Positions 52,701 through 62,600 are shown, counted from the first letter of the stretch. The stretch: 64,000 nt of DNA from VFJQ01 sp044226525 (GCA_044226525.1 JBGAGV010000001.1:62001-126000), one strand, 5' to 3'. Notes: a model not told the origin generated them from the letters alone. A program made the numbers and translations.

Positions 52701-55700
52701 GCCGATGCCGGTGAAGATGCTGACCTGCCGCACATCGACCTTGTCGAGATTCCCCAGCGTGATGTTCTCGTGAATCGCGCTGCCGACGAGCGTGAGCGTG
52801 CGCGCGGTGATGAAGCCGCGCAGGTCGATGAAGCTGATGCCGTCATTGTCGCTCACCCCGAACGAAAGCCGGACATCGCGGAAGGCGCTGAGCAGACTGT
52901 TCTCCTCGGCGATGATGCCGTCGCCGGCGTTGAACACCACATCGCCCGTTTCCGAGGTCACATCGACCAGTGCGATAACCCGGATGTCATCGCCCGGCCC
53001 GGCGCTTTCGATGGCGTTTGCCGTCAGCGTGCCGAAGCTATAGGTGTCCACCGCGAAAGTGATCGGGCTCGCCGCGGTGAGGGTGGTGGTGGTGCCGAAG
53101 TTTTCGGAAGTCGGCAGATCGTCTACGTTGTTGATCGTGAGGCCGCCGGAGTTGCTGACGTTGACGAGACCGCTGAAATTCCGGAACGACAAATCGCCGA
53201 CGATGGTAGCGAGCGGTGTGCCGGCGGTGCCGATGCCGGTGCTGGCGTGAAGGGCCAGCGCAGCCACGCTGATGGAGCCCGGCGCCGGAGATGTGATGGA
53301 GCCGCCGCTGGTGAGCGAAAGCGTGCCGACCTGATCGGGCGAGATCGGCGCGGTGACCCGGATATCCCCGGAGTCGGTGTTGCCAATGCGCACGAGGCCG
53401 CCGATGATCAGGTCGAGCTCCGTGTCGGTGAGGGCGAAGGTGCCCGGCGTCTTCGTGCCGAGATCGATGGCCCGGCCGGGGCTCAACGGCTGCAGCGTCG
53501 TGATGCCGCCGAGGGTGCTGCCGGTAATCGAACCGAGAGGTCCATTGATCACGATACTGTCGGCCGTGAGCGTGAGATCGCTGGCGAAGTCGCCAAAGGT
53601 GGAATTGCTCACGGGCGCGTCGATCGTCATCGTGCTGCCCGCGCCGAGCGCGGTGAGCGAGATCGGGCCGAAGGTGGTGATCCCGAAGCCGAGCGGGACA
53701 TTGAAAGGCGGTCCCGACGTGACGGCAGGATCGACGATGCCGACGCTGAAGCTGCCCGAGTTCGTGAAGCTGAACACGGCTGCGGTGCCGCTGATGGTGC
53801 CGACGTTGTTGTTCGGGTCGTCGAGGAAGACACCGTTGAACGCGCTCGCGAGAAGGTTCTGCACGGAGATCGACGCGCCCGGCAACTGGCTGATGATACT
53901 CGTGAATCCGCCGAGCAGCGAGAGCGTCGCGCTCGGCGAAGTGATCGGCTGCGTGAGCGTGATGTTGTTTGCCGTGATGGAATCGCCGATGCGCAGGGTG
54001 GGCGCGGAGATGAAATTCAGCTCGGCCTGCGTGAGCCCGAGCACCCCGGGCGCATCGGCGCCACCGAGGTCCACGTTGGTCCCGGCCGTCGCCGGCGTCA
54101 GCGTCACGACCCCGCCGGCACTCAACGTTTGATTGATCGTCAGATTATCCATCGTGAGCTTCACGTCGGCGCCCAGCGCCGTGATTCCAAAAATCGTCAG
54201 ACCCGTCACGGGCGAACTCACGGAGTCCACCGCCAGCGGCGTGCTGTTGCGATAGTTGATCGAGGAAGACGTCTGTGCGGCGATCTTGGACACGGCGTTG
54301 GTCGTGCTCGCATCGAGCGAGAAACCCGCGGCTCCGCCACCGACCGGGAAATTGAGCAGCAGCAATCCGTCGGCCAAGATGGTGCCGCTGGCGCTCTCCG
54401 TCACCGCAAAGCTGCCGGGGGCCAGGGCGCCATTCGACGACTGCACATTGAGCGACACCGTGCCGAGGGCGGACAGCTTGCCGTCGATCGTCATGGTGCC
54501 GCTGCCGTCCAGATCGCCGGCGCCCGCGATGAGTGCAACTTCACCGGTGCCGGAACTCACCTCCGCTCCCGCGTTGATGACGATGCCATCGCCCGCCTGG
54601 AGCACGACGTCGCCGGCCGTCGAGACCGCCGTCACGCCGGGATTGACGGTCAGGTTGTCCGCGAAAGTCGGAGCGTCGGAGGTCTCTCCTGCGGTGAGGG
54701 CGAGCGTGCCTGCGCTTGTGAGATTGACCGCTACGGTGACCGGGCTGGACGCAACCACGGTCGTCGTGTTGCCCGCCCCGGTCGCCGAGTTCGTCGAGGT
54801 GGTCACGTCGAAGATCGAACCGATGGTCAGTGCTCCAGAGTTGCTGATATTGACGGCGCCACTGGTCACATTCCGGAACGCCAGGTTCGTGGCCGCGAGG
54901 TCGAGATCGTCCGCGACGCCGATTCCGGTGCTCGTCTTGAAGGCGAGGTTCGTCACGGTCAGGTCGGTCTGTTCACCCGCGGTGCCGTCGATGATGCCGC
55001 CGACCGCTTCGAGCACCAGCGTCGCCGCGTTCGTCAGGGTGATGCTCTGCGAGAGGGTGATATCTGCCGCCACCGTCAGCCGCAGTTGCCCGGCCGTGAT
55101 CGTATTGAGCTCGGCCTGCGTGAGGTTCAGTCCACCAGCCGCGGCGGAGCCGAGGTCGCCTCCGACGCCGCCCGTGTTGACGCGAAGATTCACCTCGCGA
55201 TTGGCCGCCACGTGGATGGAACTGCCCACCTGCAAATCATGGTTGTCGAACCGGACGGTGACGTTCCCACCGTTGCTGAAGATCTCACCTTGGTTCGTGA
55301 ACGTGGTCCCGCTGTTCAGGCCGGCCGAGAGAGTGACGTTGCCGGAGCCAATCGCTCCCAGCGAGGAGTCGGTGCCGTGGGCGTGGCTGATGGTAATAGT
55401 TGTCGCGACCACCGAGATGCCTCCACCGGTGTTCTTCCCGAAGTCGTCGGAGGCCATGTCGGAAAAAGCGTCGATGACGAAGTCGCGGCCGGCGGTAATC
55501 GTGATGCTGCCACTCGCCCGCACGTCATTGTCGTGGTCTGTGCCGATCGTGCCGAACAGGATATCGCGCTCTGCAGAGAGACCGATGGTGCCCGCGGGGG
55601 CGGTGATCGCGTCCCGGTCCGCCACGGCGATGATGTCGCTGGTTGCTCCAGTCGCTGTCAGGGTGACGTTCCCTGAGGTGCTCCCACCTTGCACCATGGC

Positions 55701-57161
55701 GAACCCGTCCACGTCGTTGAGGCTGAGGGTGCCGGCCGCAGTAATGGAGATATCGCCCGAGGTGGCGACTTGGATGCCCCCGAGCGCACCGGTCACTCCG
55801 CCGATGGTTAGCGCGCCGGTATTGCTGATGAAGATGCCGCCGGTGTCCGTCTTCGCTTCGAGATTAGCGACGGTCGTCGCCAGCGGCGTGCTGGTGCCAA
55901 GGCCCGTTGTGGCCACGAGGCTCAAACTCGCACCCGTCAGACTGGCGCCTGTGCTGAGGATCGCGCCCGTGGAGGCCGTCAACGAAATGCTGCCGCCGGG
56001 CACGTCGATGACGCCCGCGTTGAAATCCGCCGCGCGCGTCTCGCTGAACGAATCCGCCCCGCCGCCACCGGTGAAGTTGACCACACCCGATGCATTGGCG
56101 GCGATCGTCTGGTCACCCGCGACCGCCGAGTCGAAGTCGAACGCACTGTTAAAACCAACGTCCCCGCCATGATTGTGCATCAGCAACCCGCCGCTCTCGG
56201 TAATAGTCAGGTTGTCCGCCAGCGCGGTGCCGGTGAAAGTCACGGTCGAGCCCGCGACGGTCGCCGTGAGCCCCGGCGCCATCGCCAGCCCGCGGATCGG
56301 GACAGTGCCGTCTCCGATCGCCCCGACGAGCGTTGCCGCGCCCGTCGCGAGATTCACGGTATAAAGATTCGTGCTGGCGCCCACGGTGGACGACATGAAC
56401 GCAATGTTCGTGATCCCGGCGATGTCGAAGGAGGCGTTGTTTCCCACATCCGCGCCGAGCGCCCCGATCGTCGTGAGCTGGCCGCCGTTGGGCGAGCCGC
56501 CCCCGGCCACATCCGCTGGGTTTCCATCCACCGCGCCCTGCCGCACGAGAATATTGAGCGTCGAGTCGATCCCGAAGAGCGTCGTCGGTGTGCCGGGATT
56601 GTTGTCGTTATTCGTGTAAGCGGCGCTCACGATGTTCGGATCCTGGCCGACGTTCGTGTCCGTGGCGATGTAGGCGAGGCTCGTGTCAGGCGTGTTGCCG
56701 TTGGCGCCATTCGCGTCCGAATCTACTGGTGCGTCGGTATTGGGATTCCACCGCGCGTTGCTGTCCGCGGCATTGACCAGCCGCAGCCGATCTGCCGCCG
56801 GGTTGAAGTCGAACCCGAGCGGGCTGGCCCCCGAGAAGGACGGCGTGAAGTTGAGCATCGCTCCGCGCGCCGTCGCCGCGCCCGTGTTCGGATCGATCGT
56901 ATAGACCTGGGTGAGATCGCTGAGCGCAAAAAGCTCGCCCGTTGCCGGACGAAAGTCGATGCCGATGGCGTTTCCCGCCATGCCGGTGATCGGATGCGAA
57001 TCCAGAATCACCGATGGACTTGCGCTGTCGAATTTGAGCAGGTGATTGGTGTTATCGACCGCGTAAATGATCGCTGGCGCGATGCGGGCCTCCAGTGCTT
57101 CGATGCCGGAAGTATGACGGCGTTGGCGGCCAGCGAGACAGGGGTGGATGGGCTTCTTCAT
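49743..57161 (-). CDS. giant surface protein: LEPR-type tag, DUF4394, adhesin-like repeats, RTX repeats, VCBS/FG-GAP
   Basis: 2472 residues from MKKPIHPCLAGRQRRHTSGIEALEARIAPA; that N-terminus is the LEPR-type targeting segment of giant Planctomycetes/Verrucomicrobiota proteins. Order (minus strand): DUF4394 at about 57080-56280 (GNAIGIDFRPATGELFALSD); long filamentous-adhesin-like region of short beta repeats such as ISNTGALTIGGVTG (56250-52600); calcium-binding RTX nonapeptides (52500-52370); second DUF4394 (52350-51640); more RTX repeats (51620-51460); FG-GAP/VCBS beta-propeller (50850-49760, GDLNGDGFDDIVTI, DFNNDGLLDVTT, GDFNGDGDADLAF). The second DUF4394 interrupts one RTX array. Likely an exported cell-surface or matrix protein; partner unknown. 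The large opposite-strand frame at 50052-55676 is a shadow. Confidence 0.93.
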   Translation of the reverse strand: MKKPIHPCLAGRQRRHTSGIEALEARIAPAIIYAVDNTNHLLKFDSASPSVILDSHPITGMAGNAIGIDFRPATGELFALSDLTQVYTIDPNTGAATARGAMLNFTPSFSGASPLGFDFNPAADRLRLVNAADSNARWNPNTDAPVDSDANGANGNTPDTSLAYIATDTNVGQDPNIVSAAYTNNDNNPGTPTTLFGIDSTLNILVRQGAVDGNPADVAGGGSPNGGQLTTIGALGADVGNNASFDIAGITNIAFMSSTVGASTNLYTVNLATGAATLVGAIGDGTVPIRGLAMAPGLTATVAGSTVTFTGTALADNLTITESGGLLMHNHGGDVGFNSAFDFDSAVAGDQTIAANASGVVNFTGGGGADSFSETRAADFNAGVIDVPGGSISLTASTGAILSTGASLTGASLSLVATTGLGTSTPLATTVANLEAKTDTGGIFISNTGALTIGGVTGALGGIQVATSGDISITAAGTLSLNDVDGFAMVQGGSTSGNVTLTATGATSDIIAVADRDAITAPAGTIGLSAERDILFGTIGTDHDNDVRASGSITITAGRDFVIDAFSDMASDDFGKNTGGGISVVATTITISHAHGTDSSLGAIGSGNVTLSAGLNSGTTFTNQGEIFSNGGNVTVRFDNHDLQVGSSIHVAANREVNLRVNTGGVGGDLGSAAAGGLNLTQAELNTITAGQLRLTVAADITLSQSITLTNAATLVLEAVGGIIDGTAGEQTDLTVTNLAFKTSTGIGVADDLDLAATNLAFRNVTSGAVNISNSGALTIGSIFDVTTSTNSATGAGNTTTVVASSPVTVAVNLTSAGTLALTAGETSDAPTFADNLTVNPGVTAVSTAGDVVLQAGDGIVINAGAEVSSGTGEVALIAGAGDLDGSGTMTIDGKLSALGTVSLNVQSSNGALAPGSFAVTESASGTILADGLLLLNFPVGGGAAGFSLDASTTNAVSKIAAQTSSSINYRNSTPLAVDSVSSPVTGLTIFGITALGADVKLTMDNLTINQTLSAGGVVTLTPATAGTNVDLGGADAPGVLGLTQAELNFISAPTLRIGDSITANNITLTQPITSPSATLSLLGGFTSIISQLPGASISVQNLLASAFNGVFLDDPNNNVGTISGTAAVFSFTNSGSFSVGIVDPAVTSGPPFNVPLGFGITTFGPISLTALGAGSTMTIDAPVSNSTFGDFASDLTLTADSIVINGPLGSITGSTLGGITTLQPLSPGRAIDLGTKTPGTFALTDTELDLIIGGLVRIGNTDSGDIRVTAPISPDQVGTLSLTSGGSITSPAPGSISVAALALHASTGIGTAGTPLATIVGDLSFRNFSGLVNVSNSGGLTINNVDDLPTSENFGTTTTLTAASPITFAVDTYSFGTLTANAIESAGPGDDIRVIALVDVTSETGDVVFNAGDGIIAEENSLLSAFRDVRLSFGVSDNDGISFIDLRGFITARTLTLVGSAIHENITLGNLDKVDVRQVSIFTGIGQPDTVTLLDNALSNEINASLRLGSYIEVLGFKSEVRVYETDINDTLTLAGREGNDTIIAQPGVESKVSIVLDGGSGNDVLTGNGILVGGEGHDTLNGGTGNDTLLGDGGAEFLYGLTTTGTLVRFSPEAPDSIVATVTVTGLQGSGGEVLVGLDARPVDGKLYAIGNDAGTGRLYTIDPLTGTATLVATLAADPTDLTSPFTALTGTEFGLDFNPAADRLRVVSDAGQNLRINPDNGLVTTDGDLNPLTPVVVGSAYTNNFAGTTTTALYAIDATTNQLFLQNPPNNGTLTLVGDLGLDVDAVLGFDLVPGTGTAYAALVVGGVSGLYSIDLFNGRSTLVENFGGGVTLRGLAVGTTQGNDTLNGGAGNNILSGGEGSDVLLGGTGGDRLFGGNGDDIITGGLGADVLNGGAGVDTLRETRDADFTLTNTALTIGADAAETLTGFESIDLTGGASPNTFHVGAFTGRLKVTGGDGSDTLDYGASTLGITVDLDLVGATQILNTGGASLILGDVPENFVGSAFNDTVSVDATSFPRFIDGAAPTVFPGTVNAPIPPGDHLTVDGRGQFVKIQKTGNSGTVTTPGFADITFSDTETIDTINSSGDGGFGGTTGTSNALSTSVNYLAGGKPKQVVTGDLNGDGFDDIVTINPKSKTLSVLLATGNGTFLPTVNYSLKGISPSDVALGNVDGKLDGSSTDTDLDVIITSATGAKIAVLLNDGTGAFGLPTTFKTVGGSTAKVKLGDFNNDGLLDVTTLNTARGALNILLNTGGGIAGTASFAPAARIGIGRTTDFAIANFDGDLANHADIIVSQATGMLRVLVGAGDGTFALQATKYSVGSHPSGLAIADFNNDGNIDVAVNHVTSEHFVSILFGRGNVGGDLFDPQIRTTFAINFRGARTMIAGDFNGDGDADLAFGSDDNSFLRIARGSGDGSFQRTVTFLTNSPLTGKPLATALAVGDFNGDGALDFVKANAASNFISVVLRTPTV

Positions 57162-57324
57162 AAATTTAGCGCGGTTAAACAGTGGAGATATTGCGGCGCG
57201 GGTGAGGATGAGAGAATGGTAATCTTCGGAAAAATGGGTGGCGAAAAACTCAGGGAAACCCTCATGGAATGGGCCTCGAACGCGCGAACGTGGAGAACGG
57301 GAATTCGCCGCGCAATCAAAAACG

Positions 57325-57342
57325 TATGCCCATTATGGCATA
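57325..57342. promoter_or_regulatory. palindrome TATGCC-cattat-GGCATA (site 1)
   Basis: A perfect 6+6 inverted repeat with a 6-base spacer, 163 bases from the giant-gene start and 114 bases upstream of the GTG of the PEP-CTERM gene. It shares its arms exactly with site 2. Confidence 0.65.
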
Positions 57343-57392
57343 TTATGGGTTGCTCGGATGGTGGTGCTGTAGATTTCGCCTGCCGGTTCTGG

Positions 57393-57410
57393 TATGCCGT
57401 GCAGGGCATA
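57393..57410. promoter_or_regulatory. palindrome TATGCC-gtgcag-GGCATA (site 2)
   Basis: A second copy of the same arms, starting 68 bases after site 1 and ending 46 bases before the PEP-CTERM start. G before and T after the arms are also shared, while the spacers differ, as expected for a dimer-binding operator. Confidence 0.65.
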
Positions 57411-57455
57411 TTTCCACTAGCGATTGTGCTGGAGCTGACTCATAGAAAAAGCACC

Positions 57456-58211
57456 GTGCCGTCCCGCTATTCAGGTCTCCTCTTTCTTCGCTTCGCCGCT
57501 CTGGCGTTGCTCACTTCAGGCGCAGGTCCGGCGCGTGCGGCGACGATCGTGGTGCCGAATGGCTCGTTCGAAAGTCCCTCGACTCCTTATGTCACCACGC
57601 TGATGACGCCCTGGGTCAAGACGCCGGTGATCGAAGGGGTGACCGCGACGGAGTGGGATCAGGCGGCCGGCATTTTCGTCAACACTCCGGCGAACCAGCC
57701 CAGCCACATCGCGAATCCCGATGGGACGCAGATCGCCTGCCTGTTCGCGAATCCGACCTTGGGCATCTACCAGGATCTCACTTCGTCCGACGCGAAGTTT
57801 CAGCCGGGCTTTTCCTACGATCTCACCGTCGCGCTGGCGACCGGCTACACCTACCCGTTACCGGACGGCGCTGTCATTCGGCTGGCCCTCTATTACGTCA
57901 ATACGCCCGGCGGGACGGATGCGTTGAACCCTTTGCGACAGGTGGCGTTTACGGACGTGGTCTATACTGAGGCCAGTTTCCCCGGGGTGAACCTCAAGGA
58001 CTTCACGGTGCATGTGCCAGCCGTTGTCGCGCAGGATGTCTGGGCCGGGAAGTTCATCGGCATTCAGATCGTGAATGTGACCGATGTTCCGCTTGGCGCG
58101 ACCTGGGGGATCGACAACGTGAGGCTGACTTCCACTCCTGTTCCGGAGCCACGCGCAGCAACATTGTTCGCGGCAGCGATTTGTGGATGGCTCAGTCGCC
58201 GCCGCCGATGA
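57456..58211 (+). CDS. PEP-CTERM sorted exported protein
   Basis: 251 residues from a GTG at 57456 (VPSRYSGLLFLRFAALALL), giving a signal peptide; a GTG at 57426 is an alternative. The mature part has a lectin-like beta-sandwich feel (VVPNGSFESPSTP, YDLTVALATGY, GIDNVRLTSTPV), as in many PEP-CTERM proteins. The C-terminus VPEPRAATLFAAAICGWLSRRRR is a PEP-CTERM signal: PEP, hydrophobic helix, Arg cluster. Exosortase would cut it and attach it to the surface. The stop overlaps the pseudopilin start (ATGA). Confidence 0.85.
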   Translation: MPSRYSGLLFLRFAALALLTSGAGPARAATIVVPNGSFESPSTPYVTTLMTPWVKTPVIEGVTATEWDQAAGIFVNTPANQPSHIANPDGTQIACLFANPTLGIYQDLTSSDAKFQPGFSYDLTVALATGYTYPLPDGAVIRLALYYVNTPGGTDALNPLRQVAFTDVVYTEASFPGVNLKDFTVHVPAVVAQDVWAGKFIGIQIVNVTDVPLGATWGIDNVRLTSTPVPEPRAATLFAAAICGWLSRRRR

Positions 58212-58995
58212 AACTGTGTGCATGGAGAAATCAGGCACCCGGCGGGTTTACCTTGATCGAACTTCTCGTGGTGATCGTGGTCGTCGTGCTACTGGCGGCC
58301 CTGGCGGGAATGGCCGTGCAGTCCGCGTTAGACGCGGGTCGCGGCGCCGCGTGCTCCACGAATCTCCGGCAGATCGGAGTGGGCATCGGCACCTACGCCA
58401 GCGATCACGATGGACGCATTCCTTTCGGGCCGAAGGCCGGAGTCATCATGTCGGCTGGCACGCTTTATCCTGCGACGGGTTCACCCACGAGCCTCATCTC
58501 GCTGGGGAGCGGTAAGCCGGTGGCGCTGGGCCTCGTGCTCAGCTACCTCCGCGATCCGAAGGTGCTTTCTGCCCGGGCGCCGATCAGGCGATCGACGCGA
58601 AGAAGGAACTGGCCAAGGTCGGTCATCGACAGGCGCAGTGCAGCTACTTCTACCGGCACGGCGGTAATACCGCGCTACGCGACACCGCGGCCACGAGCGA
58701 CGATCCTCCCAACATTCGCCTCGGTAATCTCGGCGAGAACCGCCAGGGCAAACCGATTCGCGCGCTGGTGGTCGATACCATTTTTCTGAGTCCGCCGGGC
58801 ATGGAGCAGTTCAACATCACGACGCGGACCAATCATCGGCAGAAGTTCGCCAATGTGCTTTTCTCGGATGGCCACGTCGCCACGTTGCAGAACGACCGCG
58901 GCAAGCTGACCGTCGATGCACACGCCTATGGGGATCTGCATAGTTCGTTCGACAAGATTCTCGCGGTGCTGGAGTTCGCGGACGAGAAGCTCTGA
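58208..58995 (+). pseudogene. prepilin-like protein (H-x-DG type) with a single-base frameshift
   Basis: Starts at 58208, overlapping the stop of the PEP-CTERM gene. Prepilin N-terminus GGFTLIELLVVIVVVVLLAAL, then ACSTNLRQIGVGIGTYASDHDGRIPF. At about 58566-58569 the frame must change: the family reads VLFCPGAD, but here GTG CTT TCT GCC gives VLSA, and CPGADQAIDAKKEL continues in the -1 register. One T seems to be missing from a T-run. The second frame (to 58995) has the expected end, HRQKFANVLFSDGHVA. A real mutation or a sequencing error is possible; without the shift the protein would be about 262 residues. Confidence 0.8.
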
Positions 58996-59075
58996 TCGGG
59001 GCGGTCTTGTGCCCGTCGGAGCATTCGCGTGCGAGCGAGCTTTCCATTTCGAGGGGTCCTCGCGTAGAAGGCGGG

Positions 59076-59612
59076 ATGTCCACGCGCCCCAACCTCATCC
59101 TCATCGGTTTCATGGGAACCGGGAAGTCGTCCATCGGGCGGCTGGTGGCGCATCGGCTGAGGTTTCAGTTCGTTGATACGGACGCTCTCATTGTCGAACG
59201 GGCAGGAGCGGAGATTGCCGATATTTTTGCACAGCACGGTGAACCGTATTTCCGCGATCTCGAAACGCGTGCCATCGAGTCGTTGTCGTTCCACGAGCGG
59301 TATGTCATCGCGACCGGGGGCGGGGCGGTGCTGCGTGAGGAAAACTGCCGGCTGCTGCGTGCGCTCGGCTTCGTCGTGTTGCTTTCGGCTCGGGAGAAAA
59401 CCATTCTCGACCGCGTTAGCCGTGGTCATCGGCGGCCATTGCTTCATACCGCCAACCCAGCGGCGAAAATCGCCGAATTGCTCGCCGCCCGCGCTCCTTC
59501 TTACGAAGCGGCGGCGCATTGGACGCTCGATACGTCGGACCTGACCCGTGAGCAGGCCGCTGACGCGATCGTGGCGGAAGCGCGTAGCGCGTTTGGGTGG
59601 AAGCACGCCTGA
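59076..59612 (+). CDS. aroK: shikimate kinase
   Basis: 178 residues from the ATG at 59076 (MSTRPNLILIGFMGTGKSSIG). P-loop GFMGTGKS, shikimate-binding Asp and Arg in DTDALIVERAG and FRDLETRAIE, the glycine-rich ATGGGAVLRE, and the adenine-binding RGHRRPLL; normal length for AroK. Reaction: shikimate plus ATP to shikimate-3-phosphate in the aromatic amino acid pathway. Not visibly co-transcribed with other aro genes; the nearest upstream gene is the frameshifted pseudopilin, 80 bases away. Confidence 0.95.
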   Translation: MSTRPNLILIGFMGTGKSSIGRLVAHRLRFQFVDTDALIVERAGAEIADIFAQHGEPYFRDLETRAIESLSFHERYVIATGGGAVLREENCRLLRALGFVVLLSAREKTILDRVSRGHRRPLLHTANPAAKIAELLAARAPSYEAAAHWTLDTSDLTREQAADAIVAEARSAFGWKHA

Positions 59613-59627
59613 CGCAAGCCTGCTTGC

Positions 59628-62600
59628 CTACATATCGGGCGTCATCTGCACCGTGCCGGCATCGGCTGTGCCGAGGAAAAATCCGGAGACGTGGTTGTCG
59701 CGCTGCACCACGACGCCGCGATATCTCACCGGCTTGCCAAAAGGTCTGAAGCTGCCAGTGACAATGCCGGTGCGGCCGTTGAAGGCCGCCGTAGCCATCG
59801 CCGCATTGTTTCCGTCCATGGGCGTTGCCCTGGCGCCGGTGAAGGTGAACTTCGACGCCAGCGGGGCGAACAGACCGCCACGATCAAACGTGGCGGCGAG
59901 CGGCATGCCCGCGACATTGATCGGTGGCGTGTTTCTGGGAGGCACGTTGTATTTGCTGCCGAAGGGCGTCAGGCGGGTGAGGAAACCGGCGGGGAATCGC
60001 TTCGCTTTGGCTTGCATGGTTTTTTCCCAGCGCACGCTGGTGCCTGCGGCGGCGTCCACGGTTCCGTTGGGAGTATCGAGGATCAGTTCACCATCGAGCG
60101 TCCCGCCCTTGCCCCGGCTCAGCAACGCGCGGAAGGGGAACTTGCCATCCGGATCGACGATTGATCGGGTGGAGAACGCGACTCCGTCGGGCAGCGCGCC
60201 GACGAGGACAGCGCGTGCATTTCTGCCCTGCCGCACCACGGCGTAACCGCTCCCCGGTGGCAGTCCATTCCCGCTGACCGGATCGGCATCTTCCGTGGGA
60301 TCAAAGCGCATCGTGAAATCGCTGGCGGGCCGTGCGGCATTCGGCACCGCGGCAAACGCCTGGCCAGCGCGCAGGACGAGCGTGCGGCCATTGTAGGTGA
60401 TGCGGGCTTCGAGCCCGGCGGGCGTGCTGCGAAGGTCGCCGGTGAAGCGGCCCCGATCGCCGGTGACCCGTGTGCTGCGATCGCTGAACAGGCCTCCCCT
60501 CACCGCGATCGAACGGGTGCCGATCTGGAAGCGACCGGTAAACTTCTTGGTTTTGCCCACCGCGAGTTGCGCGAAGCCTGCGGCGATCTGGTCCGGTGAA
60601 AGCCCCGGTGCGGCGTCGGGTGGGATCGGCACGGCGTTGGGCTCCTCTTCGAAAAGCAGGCCCGCGTATTCGCCCGGCGTGTCGTCCACGAAGACGACAT
60701 TTACCGTGGCCGTTGCCGTGCCTGCGACGGTTTGATCGTCCGCCACGGTATACATAAACGAATCGGTCTGCCCCTTCGTGAATGGCGCGGTCGGTGTGTA
60801 AGTGACCGTCACCCCGTCGGTTGTCACCGCGCCGAGAAGGCCTTGCGTGACGGCGGTGACGACTTTGGTGTCGCCGTCGAGTTCATCGTCGTTATCGAGC
60901 ACCATGCAAGGGAACGAAGTGGCCGCACTGCTCACGAGAATCGTATCGTCGCGAGCGATGGGGGCGTTGTTCAACGTGTCGAACTGCACGGAGTTGCCGG
61001 CTGTGAAGACAGCATCGCTACCGAAGCCGACCTTGGCGTTGAATACGATGGTGTAATGAGTATGTCCCTTCAACCCCGTGAGGTCGAAGGTGAATGTCTT
61101 CGTGGTGTTCCCACCGTCAGCGAAAAAGCCGCCGGTGAAGAAGTGTTCGGTTTCCTGGTTGAAGCCTTTGCCGCTTCCATCGGAGATGAGGAAATAATAC
61201 TCCGTGTTGTAGCCGTTGTTGGTGAGCGAACCCGAGAGGGTGGCGCTGCTGCCGGTGACGTTGGTGACCGGGTCGCCCGTGGTAGCGATCGCCTGCGGCG
61301 TGGTATTGATCCGAAAAATCGTGCCGCCGCCGAGTGGGCCCCCCGTCGAATTGATGCCGTAGATGTTGCCGTCCGGGCCGAGAAACAAGCCGCCGTTGGC
61401 CTCGACACCGGGATTGTCGAAGGTGTTATCGACGTCGAAATTGTAGATCACCTGGAGTTCGCCTGCGACGTCTGCGCGGTAAAGCACGCCGCCGCTGCTG
61501 GAGCCCTCAAACCGATTCACCAGCCCGTAGACGCGACCCAGGCTGTCTTCCGTCAGCGGCCCGAGAATGATGGTTGAGTCGAAGACTTCCGAGGAGGTCG
61601 CTGAACCGAGCAGCGTGGGGGCACCGGTGGGAGAAAGCCGCACGGCATTGCCGACACTCTCCGATTTAAGGGAGTAGGCAGGCACGAGGAAGCTGCCGGT
61701 CGCTTCACGAAAGGCGGGCCCGACGGGGGCTTTGCTGCCGCTCGCGGCGGTGCCGAAGAGCGTGAATGTGCTGACTGTGTTGGTGCTGACGTTGGCCTTG
61801 AACACTCTTCCCAGCTCCTTCGGCCCGCCGCTCTGCTGCACGCCGAGAAAGCTGACACCATCGCCAAATGGCGTGAGTGGACCGCTGGCAAATTCTTCGT
61901 GGCCGCCGGTGATGCCGCGAGCGGTGATCGTGCTCCCGTTCAGTTCGTAAACCACGGGGAGGTTCGGGCCCTGGCCTTGCGGCGCCATGGCCTGGCCATA
62001 AAAGACGGTGCGGGCAGCATTGGGTGTGAGGCCATAAACCGGCCCCACGACTGTGTTGTCGAAAGTCGCCATGACGGTCGAACTGCTCCCGTCGAACTTC
62101 AGCACACGCCCGGTGAAGTTGGTCCCGCCGAATTGATCGACGAGAAGCACGTTACCCGAGGCGTCGATGGCGAGCGGCTGCGGGCCGTAGTCGAAGTAGT
62201 CTCCCGGGATGGAGCTGAAAACGGAAGCAGTGCCGCTGAGCGGCTGCTTGAAGATGGTGCCGCGACCGTAGGTGCCGCCGTCGTGGGTGCGGACGAAGAG
62301 GTTGTTGTTCGTGTCGAAGGCCACGCCATCGACCGGCCGCGATCCTTCACCGGTTCCATTGTCCGGGGTGGTGGTGGCATAAGCCGAGAGCATATTGCTT
62401 CCGTTGACCTCGAAGAGCGTGCTGCTGGTGGTGAAGAAGAACCGTCCGCTGCTGGTCATGATCAACTCGCTGGTGATGAAGTCATCGACCGTGGCGCCGT
62501 CCGTGCCGTCGAAGGCGAGACGCTGGGTGAGCACGGGCGTGGTGTTGAGGCCCGCGATGTCGTAGAGGCCGCCCTTTGCGGTGCCATCGGCGATGCCGGT

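Larger units (their letters stand above)
57162..57455. other. divergent intergenic region with paired palindromes
   Basis: 294 bases between the giant surface protein and the PEP-CTERM gene. Two TATGCC-N6-GGCATA palindromes lie in its right half. AT-richer than the flanks. It should contain both promoters. Confidence 0.6.

Noticed and set aside
50052..55676. 1874-residue open frame on the plus strand
   Set aside because: Antisense to the giant surface gene; Arg/Ala/Glu/Gly-rich composition without any domain, as expected from high-GC codon bias on the opposite strand.
57337..57355. Sigma-54 promoter (GGCAT...TTGCT) next to the palindrome
   Set aside because: Distance between the GG and GC elements is 13 bases rather than the required 10.
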